Source: Bacteroidales bacterium | GTDB lineage: Bacteria > Bacteroidota > Bacteroidia > Bacteroidales > Paludibacteraceae | Direction of reading: 5' to 3' | Assembly (NCBI GenBank): GCA_015061185.1 | Contig: SUWZ01000007.1 | Location: 1 to 64,000 of the forward strand | DNA: 64,000 nt | Shown: positions 16,386 to 26,766 of the stretch, in pieces | How the letters are laid out: every line of letters begins with the position of its first letter | Position numbering within the stretch: position 1 is the stretch's first letter | Notes under the pieces: model-generated | The model's input: the letters and a program-made list of their open reading frames with translations, nothing else | Database searches by the model: none | Told to the model about the DNA's origin: nothing | Made by a program: the position numbers and the translations under genes

Positions 16386-17279
16386 CTATTTTTCAGAAAT
16401 TGTACAACGAGATTCAATGAAAGTCTCTCCAGTAGCAGCAGAATTTGTCTCCATCACTCTATCATAAGAGATAAGCCACCCGGTTTTCTCATCAAAAACA
16501 GCCTTCTCTTTAATTACCGCCGAAAGTCTTGATTTTTTCAGTTCATCCATCTGCTCTTTGACTTTATCTTCAAACATGGATGGTTGAACCCCCATAGATT
16601 TAGCCATATTATTCATCATCTCTCTATATGATTTTTCTGTTTCTAAAAAGAATTCTTCTTCCGACAAATTTGCTGTCAGTGTGAAAATCAGTTTTCCTCT
16701 TGACGACTCCACTTTTACGTTAGCCTCAACATCTTTGTAGATGGAAATTTTTTCAGTAAAATTTCTTTTTACTATGTTGTCACTATTCTCATCAAACTTT
16801 TTGTTCATATACCAGAAAATATTCTGAATCTCGGGCAAATACTTATTTTCCGCATCTTGTTGGCTTGTTCCTATAATAGTTGTAATTATAGATTCAACCA
16901 TACCACCACCAAACAAACCTCGCAAATCTTTGTAATTCTCAAAGTTACCAAACTCACCTTGTTTAGAGAATGAAACCTTATAAACAAATTCGTTCATATC
17001 TCTTGCAAGTTGCTCTCCAAACAATTTTTTAACTCCTAAGTATTGATTGCTTGTTGTGTCTATAATATTTTTAAAATCAATAAAATACTTGTCTTTATTC
17101 ATGGAATTAACTTTCATGGAAATATCGTGGTTAACAATATTACCTTGTTTATCCACAGTCACACATTTGTAACTACGAGAATCCCCAACCTTCCACCCAC
17201 GAGGGTTTAATACGACATCTGAAGCATTAGCAAAAATTGCCAATGAAACTGCCACCACTAAAAAAATAATTTTCTTCAT
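16386..17279 (-). CDS. Secreted protein of unknown function
   Basis: The 297-aa product has a signal peptide (MKKIIFLVVAVSLAIFANA, cleavage before SDVVL). The mature part is rich in Lys, Glu and Asn, with alternating beta segments, and ends in ETFIESRCTISEK. There is no lipobox and no sorting domain, so it is probably periplasmic. The pattern (WKVGDSRSYKC at the N-terminus, DEKTGWLISYDRVME near the C-terminus) resembles bacterial lipocalin- or LolA-like beta proteins, but this is only an impression. A possible -7 box TATATTTG (17392-17399, minus) lies about 110 nt upstream. The rest of the 17280-17702 gap shows no gene. Confidence 0.75.
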   Translation of the reverse strand: MKKIIFLVVAVSLAIFANASDVVLNPRGWKVGDSRSYKCVTVDKQGNIVNHDISMKVNSMNKDKYFIDFKNIIDTTSNQYLGVKKLFGEQLARDMNEFVYKVSFSKQGEFGNFENYKDLRGLFGGGMVESIITTIIGTSQQDAENKYLPEIQNIFWYMNKKFDENSDNIVKRNFTEKISIYKDVEANVKVESSRGKLIFTLTANLSEEEFFLETEKSYREMMNNMAKSMGVQPSMFEDKVKEQMDELKKSRLSAVIKEKAVFDEKTGWLISYDRVMETNSAATGETFIESRCTISEK

Positions 17280-17702
17280 CTATTATCAGTTTTTATAATT
17301 TATCCATAATACAACCCTTATTAGAACCCTATGCTATTTCTTTCCATAGCGCAAAAGTTCATTCCTACTTTCAGGGCTTAATCAATAGTTGCAAATATAG
17401 CAAAAATTCTGACAAGCAGAATAATCTCTCTCCATCAATTTAAAGTACCATGTTTCTGCGGTCAACACCCTATTCTGAGAAAAGAATAACCAATAATTAT
17501 TTTGAATTAAGTCAATAAATTAGAACTATTTTAGCAGAATTTTAGAAAAATTAAAATATTTTACCTTACTTGCCGTTTCATTGCGATTAGATGAAAATCA
17601 ATCTAATAAGAAAATTGTTGGATTGGTTGTGGTTAGAAAATTTAAGGCGGTTATCTTAAGAATCGTATTAAGGATAGAAATTATACAAAAAACTATTTTA
17701 CC

Positions 17703-20700
17703 ATGGGAAAACATTTACTATCAATTACTACATTCATACTTTTCTCTATCGTTGGAATACACGGGCAAGGAGTTTCAATTAACGAAGTAATGCCTTGCAA
17801 TATATCCACACAAATAAATACAGACAACTATAACTTTTCCGGCTACATCGAACTATTTAACGGAGGAGAAAAATCTGTCAATCTAAAAGGCATGGTGCTA
17901 ACACATTTCAAAAGAAAAGGGAATGGAGATATCGAATTAAAGTGGCAATGGGAGATTGATTCAGATTTGATCGTTGACGAATTAGAAAGGTATAAATTAA
18001 TTTGGATGGATGAATCAGACAAAATTGGTCATAGTCCCTATAAATTGGATGCAGACGGAGGTTACTTAACCCTCTATGACGGCACCACATTAATCGACTC
18101 CTTTGCGTATGAAAGGGGAGATGCACATATCTCTTACGGACGCTACAATGGAAGTGTAGGCTACATGTCTCCATCACCTTTAAGCGTAAATTCCATGGTT
18201 GTCAAAAATCTTACATCGAATAATCGCTGTACTGCTCCCCAATTTTCACAAAAGCCCGGAGTGCTGACAGATTCCATCTATGTATCAATAACGACAACAA
18301 CTTCTAATTCCTCTATCTACTATACATTGGATGGCTCTGAGCCAACCGATACAAGTGGAAATATCTATTCCGAGGCATTATACATCAATAAAAACACTAT
18401 TCTACGCGCACGTTCCTATAAAAATGGAATGTTGCCAAGTAAAATCACAACAGGCACCTATCTATTTGCAGAAGAGGCTCGCACCGAATGCGGAGGGTTC
18501 TCAATCCCTATCGTCTCATTAACAACAAATGATGAATACTTAAACGACCCGATGATTGGAATCCTCGTAACCGGAAAAAATGGAATCATGGGAGAGAAAG
18601 ATTGTAATTTTCAAAAAGCCAACTACAATCAAGATTGGAAGAGAGCCATCAACTTTGAGTATATAGTAAATAATGAACAGGTTCTTTCTCAAGAAGTGGA
18701 GGCTGCTGTGGAAGGTGGTTGTTCTCGTAGCAACAGCATTAAATCACTCTCTTTAAAAGCATCGAAAAAAACTGGAAAAGAGAATTTTTCCTATAATATA
18801 TTTAATTCCAAACCGGATATTTTTCATCGCACTCTGCACCTAAGAAATGGTGGTCAGGGATTTGATCGTGTGCGTTTTGGAGATGGTCTTATGCAAACTT
18901 TTGCCATTGGGTTAAACATCGATTACCAAGCCTATCAGCCTGTTGCATATTACCTAAATGGAGAGTATATGGGACTGATGGGACTAAGAGAACGGACCAA
19001 TGCTGATTATGTAAAATCCAACTACGGCTATGATGATGACGAAATTGATTTGGTAACACTATCAGACCAACTAAAAATTAGCGCAAACAAAGGTACTTTG
19101 GATGCCTACAATGCATTGGTAGAATATTTATCAACCACTGACCCTGAAGATGAAAACTACTACAAAGGGGCTGCTCGATTAATGGATATGGATGAATACA
19201 TTGATTATCAAATTCTTCAACAATTTATTGCAAACGTGGATTGGCCTGGAAATAATACTAAAATGTGGCGACTAAAAGATAATGGTCGATTCCGTTGGAT
19301 AATGTTTGACACTGATTTTGGATTTGGATTACAGGGTGAGTCCGCTTCCAAAAATATGATTGAATGGTGCCAAGCCATCGGATCTAAAAATTGGGGAAAT
19401 GATGAGGAATGGATGACCATCATATTTGCTAATCTTTCAAAAAATAACGAATTCAAACAACGTTTTGTTACCAAATATTTAGATCGATTAAACACTACAT
19501 TCTCTGAAACAAGAATCAATGCTGTATTCGATAGTATATGTACTATTTTGGATAAAGAGAATTGTCTGTCGAAAAATAAAAGCGCTTTTGACGAAGCTGC
19601 AAGTATGCGACGTTTTGCACTGCAAAGGCCCTCCTATGTTTATAATCATTTAGTTGGATACGTAGGAGGAGATTCTATTGTTGATTTAGAAATTACCTCT
19701 AATGTTGATGGTGCTATTCTTATGATGAATGGAGAGAAAAGCGAGGGGTATAATGGGAAGTATATATCAGGCATGACGCTCAATTTGAAACCCTACGCTC
19801 CTGCCGGTTATCGCTTTTCGGAATGGAAAGTGACTCCGGAAGCCACTATTTTAGATGGTACTCTATATTGGGAGTCAATAATGACAAAACAGACCGAATG
19901 GAAGTACTACTATGACAAACAAGCCCCGGATTCCGCTTGGTTTGATACACTCTACGACGATAGTCAATGGAAAAGTGGTGCCGGACGATTTGGATATAGC
20001 TCTTCAGGCTTCATGAATCCTAGTCAAAATTTCGATGTTAAATTAGATTATGGTACAAATCGGAGAAATAAATATATGACTGCCTATTTCAGGAGTTCAT
20101 TTTCCATTGATAACCTAAAAGATTTAATGTCCATTCAAGCCTCAATCTCTTATGATGATGGATACGTACTCTACATCAATGGAGTAGAGGTAGAACAAAC
20201 TAACATGAAAAAAGTGGATTCCGTACAATATTCTACGGAAGCGGCTTCCAATGTAAATACCGCAACACGCACATTAAATATCAATCCAGACTTATTGATT
20301 GAAGGCAAAAACTTTATCGCCGTTGAAATGCATTTGAACAAAGCAAGCAGTGATAATTTAACATTTGAACTTGAAATGAAGGCGCAAAAAATCCAACACG
20401 TAGAGAATCCGGATAAAGAACAGCTAAATATTTGGGTTAAATCAGACCAAAAAATAGAAGCTATTTTTGAAAAAATAGAGAATCCTATGCCTCTAACACT
20501 TCAATTGAATGAAGTATGTGCCAGCAGTAACAAGAACTCCGGAAACTCCGATGATTACGGTGATTACCCTGATTGGATAGAGATTTACAATTACGGTACA
20601 GAACCTCAAGATTTGGCCGGACTTTACCTTTCGGACGAAAAAAATAATTGGACGAAATTTCAGATTCCATACGGATCTTCAGAAACCCTTATTCAACCTA

Positions 20701-21245
20701 AAGAAAGAAAAATTTTATGGGCAAAAGGGGATTTACAATATGACCCGCTCTATTTAGACTTTAAATTAAGTGCCGACAAAGCAACCCCAATACTCTTAAC
20801 ACAAAAAGTGGGTGGAGAAGTGGTACTTATCGACTATTTACAAATATATGAAAATCACCCAACCAATGGCTCATACGGGCGAGTAACAGATGGTGCTGAA
20901 GATTGGATGGTGTTTGACACTTGCTCAACCCAAGGCTCTTTAGCTACTCCTAACTTAAGTAATGGAAGTATTTCGTGTGAGGAAGAGACCTTTGTCAATC
21001 CTTTGTATGACGAAACCTTCTCTCTACTATGTTTCCCAAATCCTGCTTCAACAGAGATTCATATTCATGCGGAAGAGGAAATAGAAGATTTACTTTTGTA
21101 TGATATATCCGGAGTATTAGTTTATCAAACAACACCAACAACAAACCAATATACATTAGATGTATCTGAGCTTAAAAATGGTATTTATATTCTTCATGCA
21201 GAAACAAAATCAGGAGTGTATAGAAATAAAATCATAAAAGAATAA
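17703..21245 (+). CDS. CotH kinase family protein with lamin-tail domains and T9SS sorting domain
   Basis: The 1180-aa product has a signal peptide (about 1-22, ending GIHGQ). A first lamin-tail-like domain begins VSINEVMPCN and a second lies at about 930-1060 (LQLNEVCASSNKNSG). Between them are a chitobiase C-terminal-like domain (about 180-255, YYTLDGSEPTDTSG), a CotH-like kinase fold (about 260-600, with RFRWIMFDTDFGFG), and a beta domain resembling carbohydrate-binding modules (about 730-890). The C-terminus (about 1100-1180, CFPNPASTEIHIHAEEEIED, ending KNGIYILHAETKSGVYRNKIIKE) is a T9SS type A sorting domain. It is probably displayed on or released from the cell surface. CotH proteins phosphorylate spore coat proteins in Bacillus; the target here is unknown. 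Confidence 0.88.
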   Translation: MGKHLLSITTFILFSIVGIHGQGVSINEVMPCNISTQINTDNYNFSGYIELFNGGEKSVNLKGMVLTHFKRKGNGDIELKWQWEIDSDLIVDELERYKLIWMDESDKIGHSPYKLDADGGYLTLYDGTTLIDSFAYERGDAHISYGRYNGSVGYMSPSPLSVNSMVVKNLTSNNRCTAPQFSQKPGVLTDSIYVSITTTTSNSSIYYTLDGSEPTDTSGNIYSEALYINKNTILRARSYKNGMLPSKITTGTYLFAEEARTECGGFSIPIVSLTTNDEYLNDPMIGILVTGKNGIMGEKDCNFQKANYNQDWKRAINFEYIVNNEQVLSQEVEAAVEGGCSRSNSIKSLSLKASKKTGKENFSYNIFNSKPDIFHRTLHLRNGGQGFDRVRFGDGLMQTFAIGLNIDYQAYQPVAYYLNGEYMGLMGLRERTNADYVKSNYGYDDDEIDLVTLSDQLKISANKGTLDAYNALVEYLSTTDPEDENYYKGAARLMDMDEYIDYQILQQFIANVDWPGNNTKMWRLKDNGRFRWIMFDTDFGFGLQGESASKNMIEWCQAIGSKNWGNDEEWMTIIFANLSKNNEFKQRFVTKYLDRLNTTFSETRINAVFDSICTILDKENCLSKNKSAFDEAASMRRFALQRPSYVYNHLVGYVGGDSIVDLEITSNVDGAILMMNGEKSEGYNGKYISGMTLNLKPYAPAGYRFSEWKVTPEATILDGTLYWESIMTKQTEWKYYYDKQAPDSAWFDTLYDDSQWKSGAGRFGYSSSGFMNPSQNFDVKLDYGTNRRNKYMTAYFRSSFSIDNLKDLMSIQASISYDDGYVLYINGVEVEQTNMKKVDSVQYSTEAASNVNTATRTLNINPDLLIEGKNFIAVEMHLNKASSDNLTFELEMKAQKIQHVENPDKEQLNIWVKSDQKIEAIFEKIENPMPLTLQLNEVCASSNKNSGNSDDYGDYPDWIEIYNYGTEPQDLAGLYLSDEKNNWTKFQIPYGSSETLIQPKERKILWAKGDLQYDPLYLDFKLSADKATPILLTQKVGGEVVLIDYLQIYENHPTNGSYGRVTDGAEDWMVFDTCSTQGSLATPNLSNGSISCEEETFVNPLYDETFSLLCFPNPASTEIHIHAEEEIEDLLLYDISGVLVYQTTPTTNQYTLDVSELKNGIYILHAETKSGVYRNKIIKE

Positions 21246-21268
21246 CAAACTGATTATTCTTCTAATTT

Positions 21269-21314
21269 TAAATCGGATACCCATTCAACAAATTGAAGAG
21301 GTATCCGATTTTAT
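21269..21314 (+). terminator. Rho-independent terminator after the CotH gene
   Basis: AATCGGATACC (21271-21281) and GGTATCCGATT (21300-21310) form an 11-bp perfect stem followed by TTATT. It sits between convergent genes and, with A-rich DNA on the left side, may also stop thyA transcription. Confidence 0.8.
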
Positions 21315-21359
21315 TATTCTCTGTAAATTATGTCTGGAAACAACCGAACAAAAATCATA

Positions 21360-22154
21360 TCACACCGCAACAACACCGGCAATGTGAGGATGAGGATTGT
21401 AATTTTCCAATGTAAAATCTTCATACTTAAATGAGAAGATATCCTTCACATTTGGATTGATTTTCATTGTTGGAAGTTCTCTTGGTTCCCGCATCAATTG
21501 CAAATTAACTTGCTCCAAGTGATTAGAATAGATATGTGCATCACCCAACGTATGAATAAATTCCCCCGGCTTAAGACCTGTCACCTGCGCCATCATAAGA
21601 AGCAATAGTGCATAAGAGGCAATATTGAATGGTACCCCTAAAAAAATATCTGCACTTCGCTGGTACATTTGTAAACTCAACTTACCATCAGCCACATAAA
21701 ACTGAAAGAACATGTGACAAGGTGGCAAATTCATATTATCCAAATCTGCAACATTCCACGCATTCACAATGATTCTTCTGGAGTTTGGATTGTTCTTAAT
21801 CATATCAACAACCTCAGAAATTTGATCGATATGTCCGCCCTTATAATCCGGCCATGAACGCCATTGATAACCATAGATATGCCCTAAATTGCCATCTTCA
21901 TCAGCCCATTCATTCCAAATTCTGACACCATTTTCTTGCAAATACTTAACGTTCGTATCCCCATTAAGGAACCATAGCAATTCATGAATAATCGACTTCA
22001 AGTGCAACTTTTTAGTGGTCAAAAGAGGAAATCCATCCTCTAAGTTAAACCTCATTTGATGCCCAAATACACTGATAGTTCCGGTGTTGGTTCTATCTCC
22101 TTTTTCTACACCCTCCGATAAAACTCGTTGTAAAAGTTCCTTATATTGTTTCAT
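21360..22154 (-). CDS. thyA: Thymidylate synthase
   Basis: The 264-aa product has the same length as the E. coli enzyme, with the active-site cysteine at position 146 in [13 protein letters not shown]. It also has the conserved start ([20 protein letters not shown]), the folate/dUMP-binding [13 protein letters not shown] and [10 protein letters not shown], and [19 protein letters not shown]. It converts dUMP to dTMP using methylene-tetrahydrofolate in the cytoplasm. It lies 54 nt downstream of the PorE-like gene on the same strand and could be read from the same transcript. No dihydrofolate reductase gene is seen next to it, although the two are often paired. Confidence 0.97.
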   Translation of the reverse strand: MKQYKELLQRVLSEGVEKGDRTNTGTISVFGHQMRFNLEDGFPLLTTKKLHLKSIIHELLWFLNGDTNVKYLQENGVRIWNEWADEDGNLGHIYGYQWRSWPDYKGGHIDQISEVVDMIKNNPNSRRIIVNAWNVADLDNMNLPPCHMFFQFYVADGKLSLQMYQRSADIFLGVPFNIASYALLLLMMAQVTGLKPGEFIHTLGDAHIYSNHLEQVNLQLMREPRELPTMKINPNVKDIFSFKYEDFTLENYNPHPHIAGVVAV

Positions 22155-22208
22155 TTTTCTTCTAATTAATTCAGTTATACACTACACTAAAGTATTAAAT
22201 TTCAAATC

Positions 22209-24242
22209 TTAATACATCTTATATGTTGTTTTTAGCACTCTAAATTCTGTCCGTCGATTGATAGAATCAGCAATTTCTTTTTTCTCATCGCTATCAAAAG
22301 ATTCGATTGTCTCTTCATTAAGGGTATCTCCAATTTTCAAAAACGAATATTTTTTTTGCACCACTTTATCTACAACCACAGGTTGAGATTTCCCGTACCC
22401 TTTGGCAGTCAGACGTTCTGCTTCTATACCTTTTTTCACTAAGTAATCCACTACTGATTGAGCACGTTTGCCGGACAACTGTAAATTACCTTCCGCCGAA
22501 CCAACACGGTCTGTGTGAGCACCAATTTCGATGGTAATATTAGGATTGTCATTCAAAATCTTAACCAATTTATCCAAAGCAGTAGAAGATTCCGGAGAGA
22601 GTGTAGCCTGTCCGAACTCAAAGAAGATATTATCCAACCCAACCGGTTTCCCGATAGAGGCCAAAGTAAACGAGATTGGGAAGGTTTTAGAATCCTCCAT
22701 TCCCAATGTAATCGCCTCCTCTTTTTGATTTAAGAAACCCCTGCAATTACCCAAAAGCACATATCGAACATCCTTATTTAAAGAGATCTTAAATGTACCA
22801 TCAGTTTTGGAAGCAATCTTTTTATTTGTTCCATCATCGCCCACAATACGAACCGTTGCCCCCCCCAACGGTTCACCTGCCATATCGGTAACTTTCCCAT
22901 CAATTAAAAACTCTACCGGAGGCAATTCAAATTCATAGATTTTGTCATAACCTTTTTTCTCTCCTCTATTCGAAGAAAATAATCCCTTTTCCTTACCTGC
23001 CACAAAAGTGATTCCAAAATCATCATTATTAGAATTTACCGGCGTCATCATATTATGTACAGACCAAGAGCCACCTTCAATTTCATTGGCATAAAATAGG
23101 TCTAATCCCCCAAAACCGGGATGCCCATTGGATGAGAAATAAAGAACTCCATTTTCACGCATATAAGGAAACATCTCATCACCTGGAGTATTGATGGTCG
23201 GACCTAAATTAACCGGAGCACTATACTGACCTCCATTTACCTCACTCCTCCAAATATCCTTTCCGCCAAATCCACCCTCTAAATCAGAAACAAAATAAAG
23301 ATACTTGCCATCCGGAGAAATCGTAGGATGAGCAAATGTTACAGAACTATCTTCAGACAATTTTACATCCACAACCTTACCCCATTTACCTCCGGAACGA
23401 TTTACGGAACATATTTGAGCACCTCTGCTCTCCCCCTTCTCAGAATAGCAACGAGTAAAATACATAACCTTACCATCCGCACTAAAAGAGACAGACCCCT
23501 CATCCATATCAGAATTGATGTCACCCTCCACAGGTGAAAGGTTATCCCACTCACCTACCGAATTGCGTCTTGCAACATAAATATCATTATTTCTTATACC
23601 TGTGATTTTACTATTACCGCCTCCAATTTCTTTATTTTCTCGAGTAGAATTAAAATAAACAACCTCCTCATCTCCCCCGGGGAAAGAGGGTGAAAATTCG
23701 CTACGCTTAGAGACAAAGAAATCCACTTTTTTCACCACATACTTAGTTGGATTTTGCTTCCACTCAGCCAACTCTTCAGCTGATTTTTTTCCGTTGATTG
23801 CTCTAACATCTTCGGGGTAGGCAGCCAAATAGGTTTCATATTGTTGCAAAGCCTCTTTCTCTTTTCCATTCATTCTCAGAATATCAGCATAAAATAGATG
23901 CACAAGAGAATCTTTATGATTATACCTAACCGCATTAGAGTAGGCACGTTCAGCACGATCATAGAGATTTAAAAAGCGATAACAATTTCCTAATTTAAAA
24001 GCAGAATAAGCCTTCATAGACCTCTCTTTCACTTTCACTTTAGGATAAACTCGATTATAAATTGAAGAAGCCGTATGGTATTCTCCCACTTCATATTTTT
24101 TGTCTGCTTTTTTCAGTTGTTGCTTAACGGAACAAGCCGGAAAGATGAGGATAAAAAGGAGCAGAGAAAGATAGTTAAAATACCCTCCTAAAAGGCTTAC
24201 TCTCAATCTCTTTGACAACAATTTTTTTTCAATATCGGCCAT
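22209..24242 (-). CDS. porE: PorE-like T9SS lipoprotein (TPR, beta-propeller, CRD, OmpA-like)
   Basis: The 677-aa protein has an N-terminal hydrophobic segment ending in a lipobox (FPAC, C37). TPR repeats follow at about 40-165. PD40/WD40-like propeller blades come next (about 190-440, for example SPDGKYLYFVSD and YFSSNGHPGFGGLDL). A carboxypeptidase-regulatory-like domain is at about 450-530 (IDGKVTDMAGEPLGGATV). The OmpA peptidoglycan-binding domain is at about 545-677 (NDNPNITIEIGAHTDRVGS). This domain order is that of PorE (PG1058 of Porphyromonas gingivalis), a T9SS periplasmic component tied to peptidoglycan. It fits the T9SS substrates in this window. The long N-terminus before the lipobox could mean a later start, for example a TTG near residue 10. 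Confidence 0.82.
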   Translation of the reverse strand: MADIEKKLLSKRLRVSLLGGYFNYLSLLLFILIFPACSVKQQLKKADKKYEVGEYHTASSIYNRVYPKVKVKERSMKAYSAFKLGNCYRFLNLYDRAERAYSNAVRYNHKDSLVHLFYADILRMNGKEKEALQQYETYLAAYPEDVRAINGKKSAEELAEWKQNPTKYVVKKVDFFVSKRSEFSPSFPGGDEEVVYFNSTRENKEIGGGNSKITGIRNNDIYVARRNSVGEWDNLSPVEGDINSDMDEGSVSFSADGKVMYFTRCYSEKGESRGAQICSVNRSGGKWGKVVDVKLSEDSSVTFAHPTISPDGKYLYFVSDLEGGFGGKDIWRSEVNGGQYSAPVNLGPTINTPGDEMFPYMRENGVLYFSSNGHPGFGGLDLFYANEIEGGSWSVHNMMTPVNSNNDDFGITFVAGKEKGLFSSNRGEKKGYDKIYEFELPPVEFLIDGKVTDMAGEPLGGATVRIVGDDGTNKKIASKTDGTFKISLNKDVRYVLLGNCRGFLNQKEEAITLGMEDSKTFPISFTLASIGKPVGLDNIFFEFGQATLSPESSTALDKLVKILNDNPNITIEIGAHTDRVGSAEGNLQLSGKRAQSVVDYLVKKGIEAERLTAKGYGKSQPVVVDKVVQKKYSFLKIGDTLNEETIESFDSDEKKEIADSINRRTEFRVLKTTYKMY

Positions 24243-24289
24243 CTTTATATATGATTTAAATTCTCAACTATAACGTAGCAAATCAAGAT

Positions 24290-25327
24290 TTATTTTTCCA
24301 ACGAATTCCAACCTTGAGCCTTAAGAGTGATTTCTTGACCATCACGAGTAATCAAACAACATCCCAAAGACTCATCAGTGGTATGACCAATAACTTTGAT
24401 TCCCGGGAGATTTTGAAATACATCATTCATTTCCAACGGAACAGTAAACAACAATTCATAATCTTCACCACCATTCAACGCAACGGTTGTCAAATTCATA
24501 TTAAACTCCTCGGCCATAAGAGCTGTTTGATAATCAATCGGGATACGATCTTCATAAACTCTGCAACCCAATTTGCTCTGTTTGCAGATATGCAACAATT
24601 CGGAAGACAAACCATCTGAGATGTCCATCATAGCAGTAGGAACCACCTTAATACGCTCAAGCGATTCAATAATTTCTTTTCTCGCTTCAGGCTTCAATTG
24701 TCTCTCTATAATATACTCTTTCCCTGCAAAATCAGGTTGAATAGTATTATCAGAGGCAAAGACTTTCTTTTCACGTTCCAAAAGCAACAATCCCATATAC
24801 GCAGCACCCAAATCACCTGAAACACAAATCAAATCACTATTTTTTGCTCCATCTCTGCAAACTATTTTCCCTTTTTCTCCTTCCCCTAAACAAGTGATAC
24901 TGATGGTAAGACCAGTCATTGAAGCCGAGGTATCCCCTCCCACCAAATCAACGCCATATCTATCACAAGCCAATTTAATTCCGGCATACAACGTTTCAAT
25001 ATCTTCCACAGAAAAACGCTTAGAAACACCTAAAGAGACCGTAATTTGCTTAGGCATTCCATTCATCGCATAGATGTCAGAAAAATTCACAATAGCAGAT
25101 TTATAACCTAAATGCATCAACGGCACGTATGTTAAATCAAAATGAATACCTTCCAAAAGAAGGTCGGTTGTAACCAACGTTTGTTTATCCTTATAATCTA
25201 AAATTGCAGCATCATCACCAACACCCTTTATAGAGGAAGGATTCTTAAGCTCGAAATGCTCTGTTAAATGCTTTATTAAACCAAATTCACCCAAAGATGA
25301 AATTTCCGTTCTTTGTTGTTTTTCCAT
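24290..25327 (-). CDS. thiL: Thiamine-monophosphate kinase
   Basis: The product is 345 aa from the ATG at 25327 (MEKQQRTEISSLGEFGLIKHL). The track start at 25354 adds nine residues not seen in the family. Motifs present are GVGDDAAILD (ATP/Mg binding), VTTDLLLEGIHFDLTY, VNFSDIYAMNG, DLVGGDTSAS, CVSGDLGAAYMGLLLL and MMDISDGLSSEL, all classic for ThiL. It makes thiamine diphosphate from thiamine monophosphate with ATP. The gene follows the AraC-type regulator gene by 48 nt. A TAACTTTG box (25352-25359, minus) lies just upstream, so it may also have its own promoter. Confidence 0.95.
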   Translation of the reverse strand: MEKQQRTEISSLGEFGLIKHLTEHFELKNPSSIKGVGDDAAILDYKDKQTLVTTDLLLEGIHFDLTYVPLMHLGYKSAIVNFSDIYAMNGMPKQITVSLGVSKRFSVEDIETLYAGIKLACDRYGVDLVGGDTSASMTGLTISITCLGEGEKGKIVCRDGAKNSDLICVSGDLGAAYMGLLLLEREKKVFASDNTIQPDFAGKEYIIERQLKPEARKEIIESLERIKVVPTAMMDISDGLSSELLHICKQSKLGCRVYEDRIPIDYQTALMAEEFNMNLTTVALNGGEDYELLFTVPLEMNDVFQNLPGIKVIGHTTDESLGCCLITRDGQEITLKAQGWNSLEK

Positions 25328-25375
25328 GCTAAAAAAGTTAATACCAAGCCACAAAGTTAGTCAAATTTTTGATTC

Positions 25376-26311
25376 TTATCGCACATCAGGAAGTACATCT
25401 CTAAAATTTTGCTTTTGATATTGGAAAGGAGTAATACCTGTCTGTTTTTTAAAAAATCTCGAAAAGAATGAGGGATTTGGAAAATTCAATTCATCGGCAA
25501 TTTCATACACCAAAAGATTACCCTCTTTCAACAACTCTTTAGCTTTGAAAATAACCATTTTATTTATCCATTGCATAACCGTTTCTCCGCTTGTTTGCTT
25601 AATTAATGCACTCAAATAGTGAGGTGTTAAACTCAATCTTTCTGCATAAAACCCCACTGTACGCTGCTGTTTATAATGCTCACCTACCAAAGAAACAAAA
25701 CGATGAAATATCGAAACCTTATAGGGTGAATAAGAATCTTCCATCTTCTCCTTTTCTGCAAAACTTTTTGCATTCATTATAAAAGAAATCATCAAATATT
25801 GCAGAGAAGATTTCGATGAATTAACAGAACTATTTTCTCGCAATGTTTGTATCAAGGAGAAATATTTTTCTACAATATCCATTTCATCACCCGTCAATCT
25901 GTGAATAAACGGCTGCATCCAAAGTGGCGAGAAAATTTTTACCATCGACTCCGATTCAAAAAAAGCTTCGTTAACAGCTATAATTTCACATTCTGCATCT
26001 GCAGAAACCTCTTTAATTTCCAAAACACAATTAGGAGGTAAAATAACCAATGAACTGCTCTTTATTTCATACTCCTCAAAATTAAGCAAATATTTTACAT
26101 CCCCCTTTTTTAAGAAAAAAATACGAACCTCCTTCAAACGAAAAATATCCTTCTCTACCGATTTTATAGCATCACGGAAATCATTGACAGAAACATCTCT
26201 ACGGATAAATATTCCGGTTTGACTATACATCTCTTGATTTATATCCAAATCTGCCAATTCTGCCACCTCATTCAGGGAAATTGTTTTAATTTTTGTTTCA
26301 GTTAGTGTCAT
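25376..26311 (-). CDS. AraC family transcriptional regulator
   Basis: The 311-aa product has an N-terminal cupin-like sensor part (about 60-150) and a C-terminal double helix-turn-helix (about 205-305). Typical residues are YAERLSLTPHYLSALIKQTSGETVMQWINKMVIFKAKELL followed by VYEIADELNFPNPSFFSRFFKKQTGITPFQYQ. It binds DNA as an activator or repressor; ligand and targets are unknown. The divergent CDF transporter gene begins 545 bp away and is a possible target, but nothing in the sequence shows a binding site. It precedes thiL on the same strand. Confidence 0.9.
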   Translation of the reverse strand: MTLTETKIKTISLNEVAELADLDINQEMYSQTGIFIRRDVSVNDFRDAIKSVEKDIFRLKEVRIFFLKKGDVKYLLNFEEYEIKSSSLVILPPNCVLEIKEVSADAECEIIAVNEAFFESESMVKIFSPLWMQPFIHRLTGDEMDIVEKYFSLIQTLRENSSVNSSKSSLQYLMISFIMNAKSFAEKEKMEDSYSPYKVSIFHRFVSLVGEHYKQQRTVGFYAERLSLTPHYLSALIKQTSGETVMQWINKMVIFKAKELLKEGNLLVYEIADELNFPNPSFFSRFFKKQTGITPFQYQKQNFRDVLPDVR

Positions 26312-26710
26312 ACGTTACTAATACTATCAATTAGATTCTTACTATTTGTAACAAATTTTAAGCGATCTCTTAGAAGTTGCTTAAATTTTATTTCAAGCAT
26401 ATTTGAGAGGATTTTTTAAGATTATTTTTGTTATTCTTTTATCGTTTATAGTGGAATATTATCAAAAAAACAATAATAAAAATAGATTAAAAAATCGTCG
26501 AAAAGATGCCGAAAAAAAGAGCGTGAAGTTCAAAAATTAAATTTACAATAAAATTTAAACAGCTCCTTAATACCGGTACAAATATAAGAAATATTTCAAA
26601 CTTAACCGTACAAATAGAACATTTATAATTGTTTTAGGAAAGTCTGAACCCGGATTTATGATTTTCAATGGTTGCCACACAGTTTATTCTCTTTGCCAGG
26701 AAACAGAAAA

Positions 26711-26766
26711 TTTTGTCGATTACGTAACTTTTGATAAAATCAATCTCGTAATCCACTTGAGAATTA
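26711..26766 (-). pseudogene. 56-bp traN fragment in an intergenic region
   Basis: This 56-bp stretch is identical, bar one base, to 28133-28188 inside traN and lies in the same orientation. In the traN frame it encodes NSQVDYEIDFIKSYVI, the conserved core of the TraN/DUF4138 domain. DNA on both sides has diverged. Flanking minus-strand codons still give scattered traN-like residues (LKFNN in another frame before it, AKR after it), so it could be the best-preserved bit of a decayed second traN. The rest of the 26312-26855 gap shows no gene. A plus-strand transcript leading into the CDF gene would be antisense to traN mRNA here. Confidence 0.6.
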
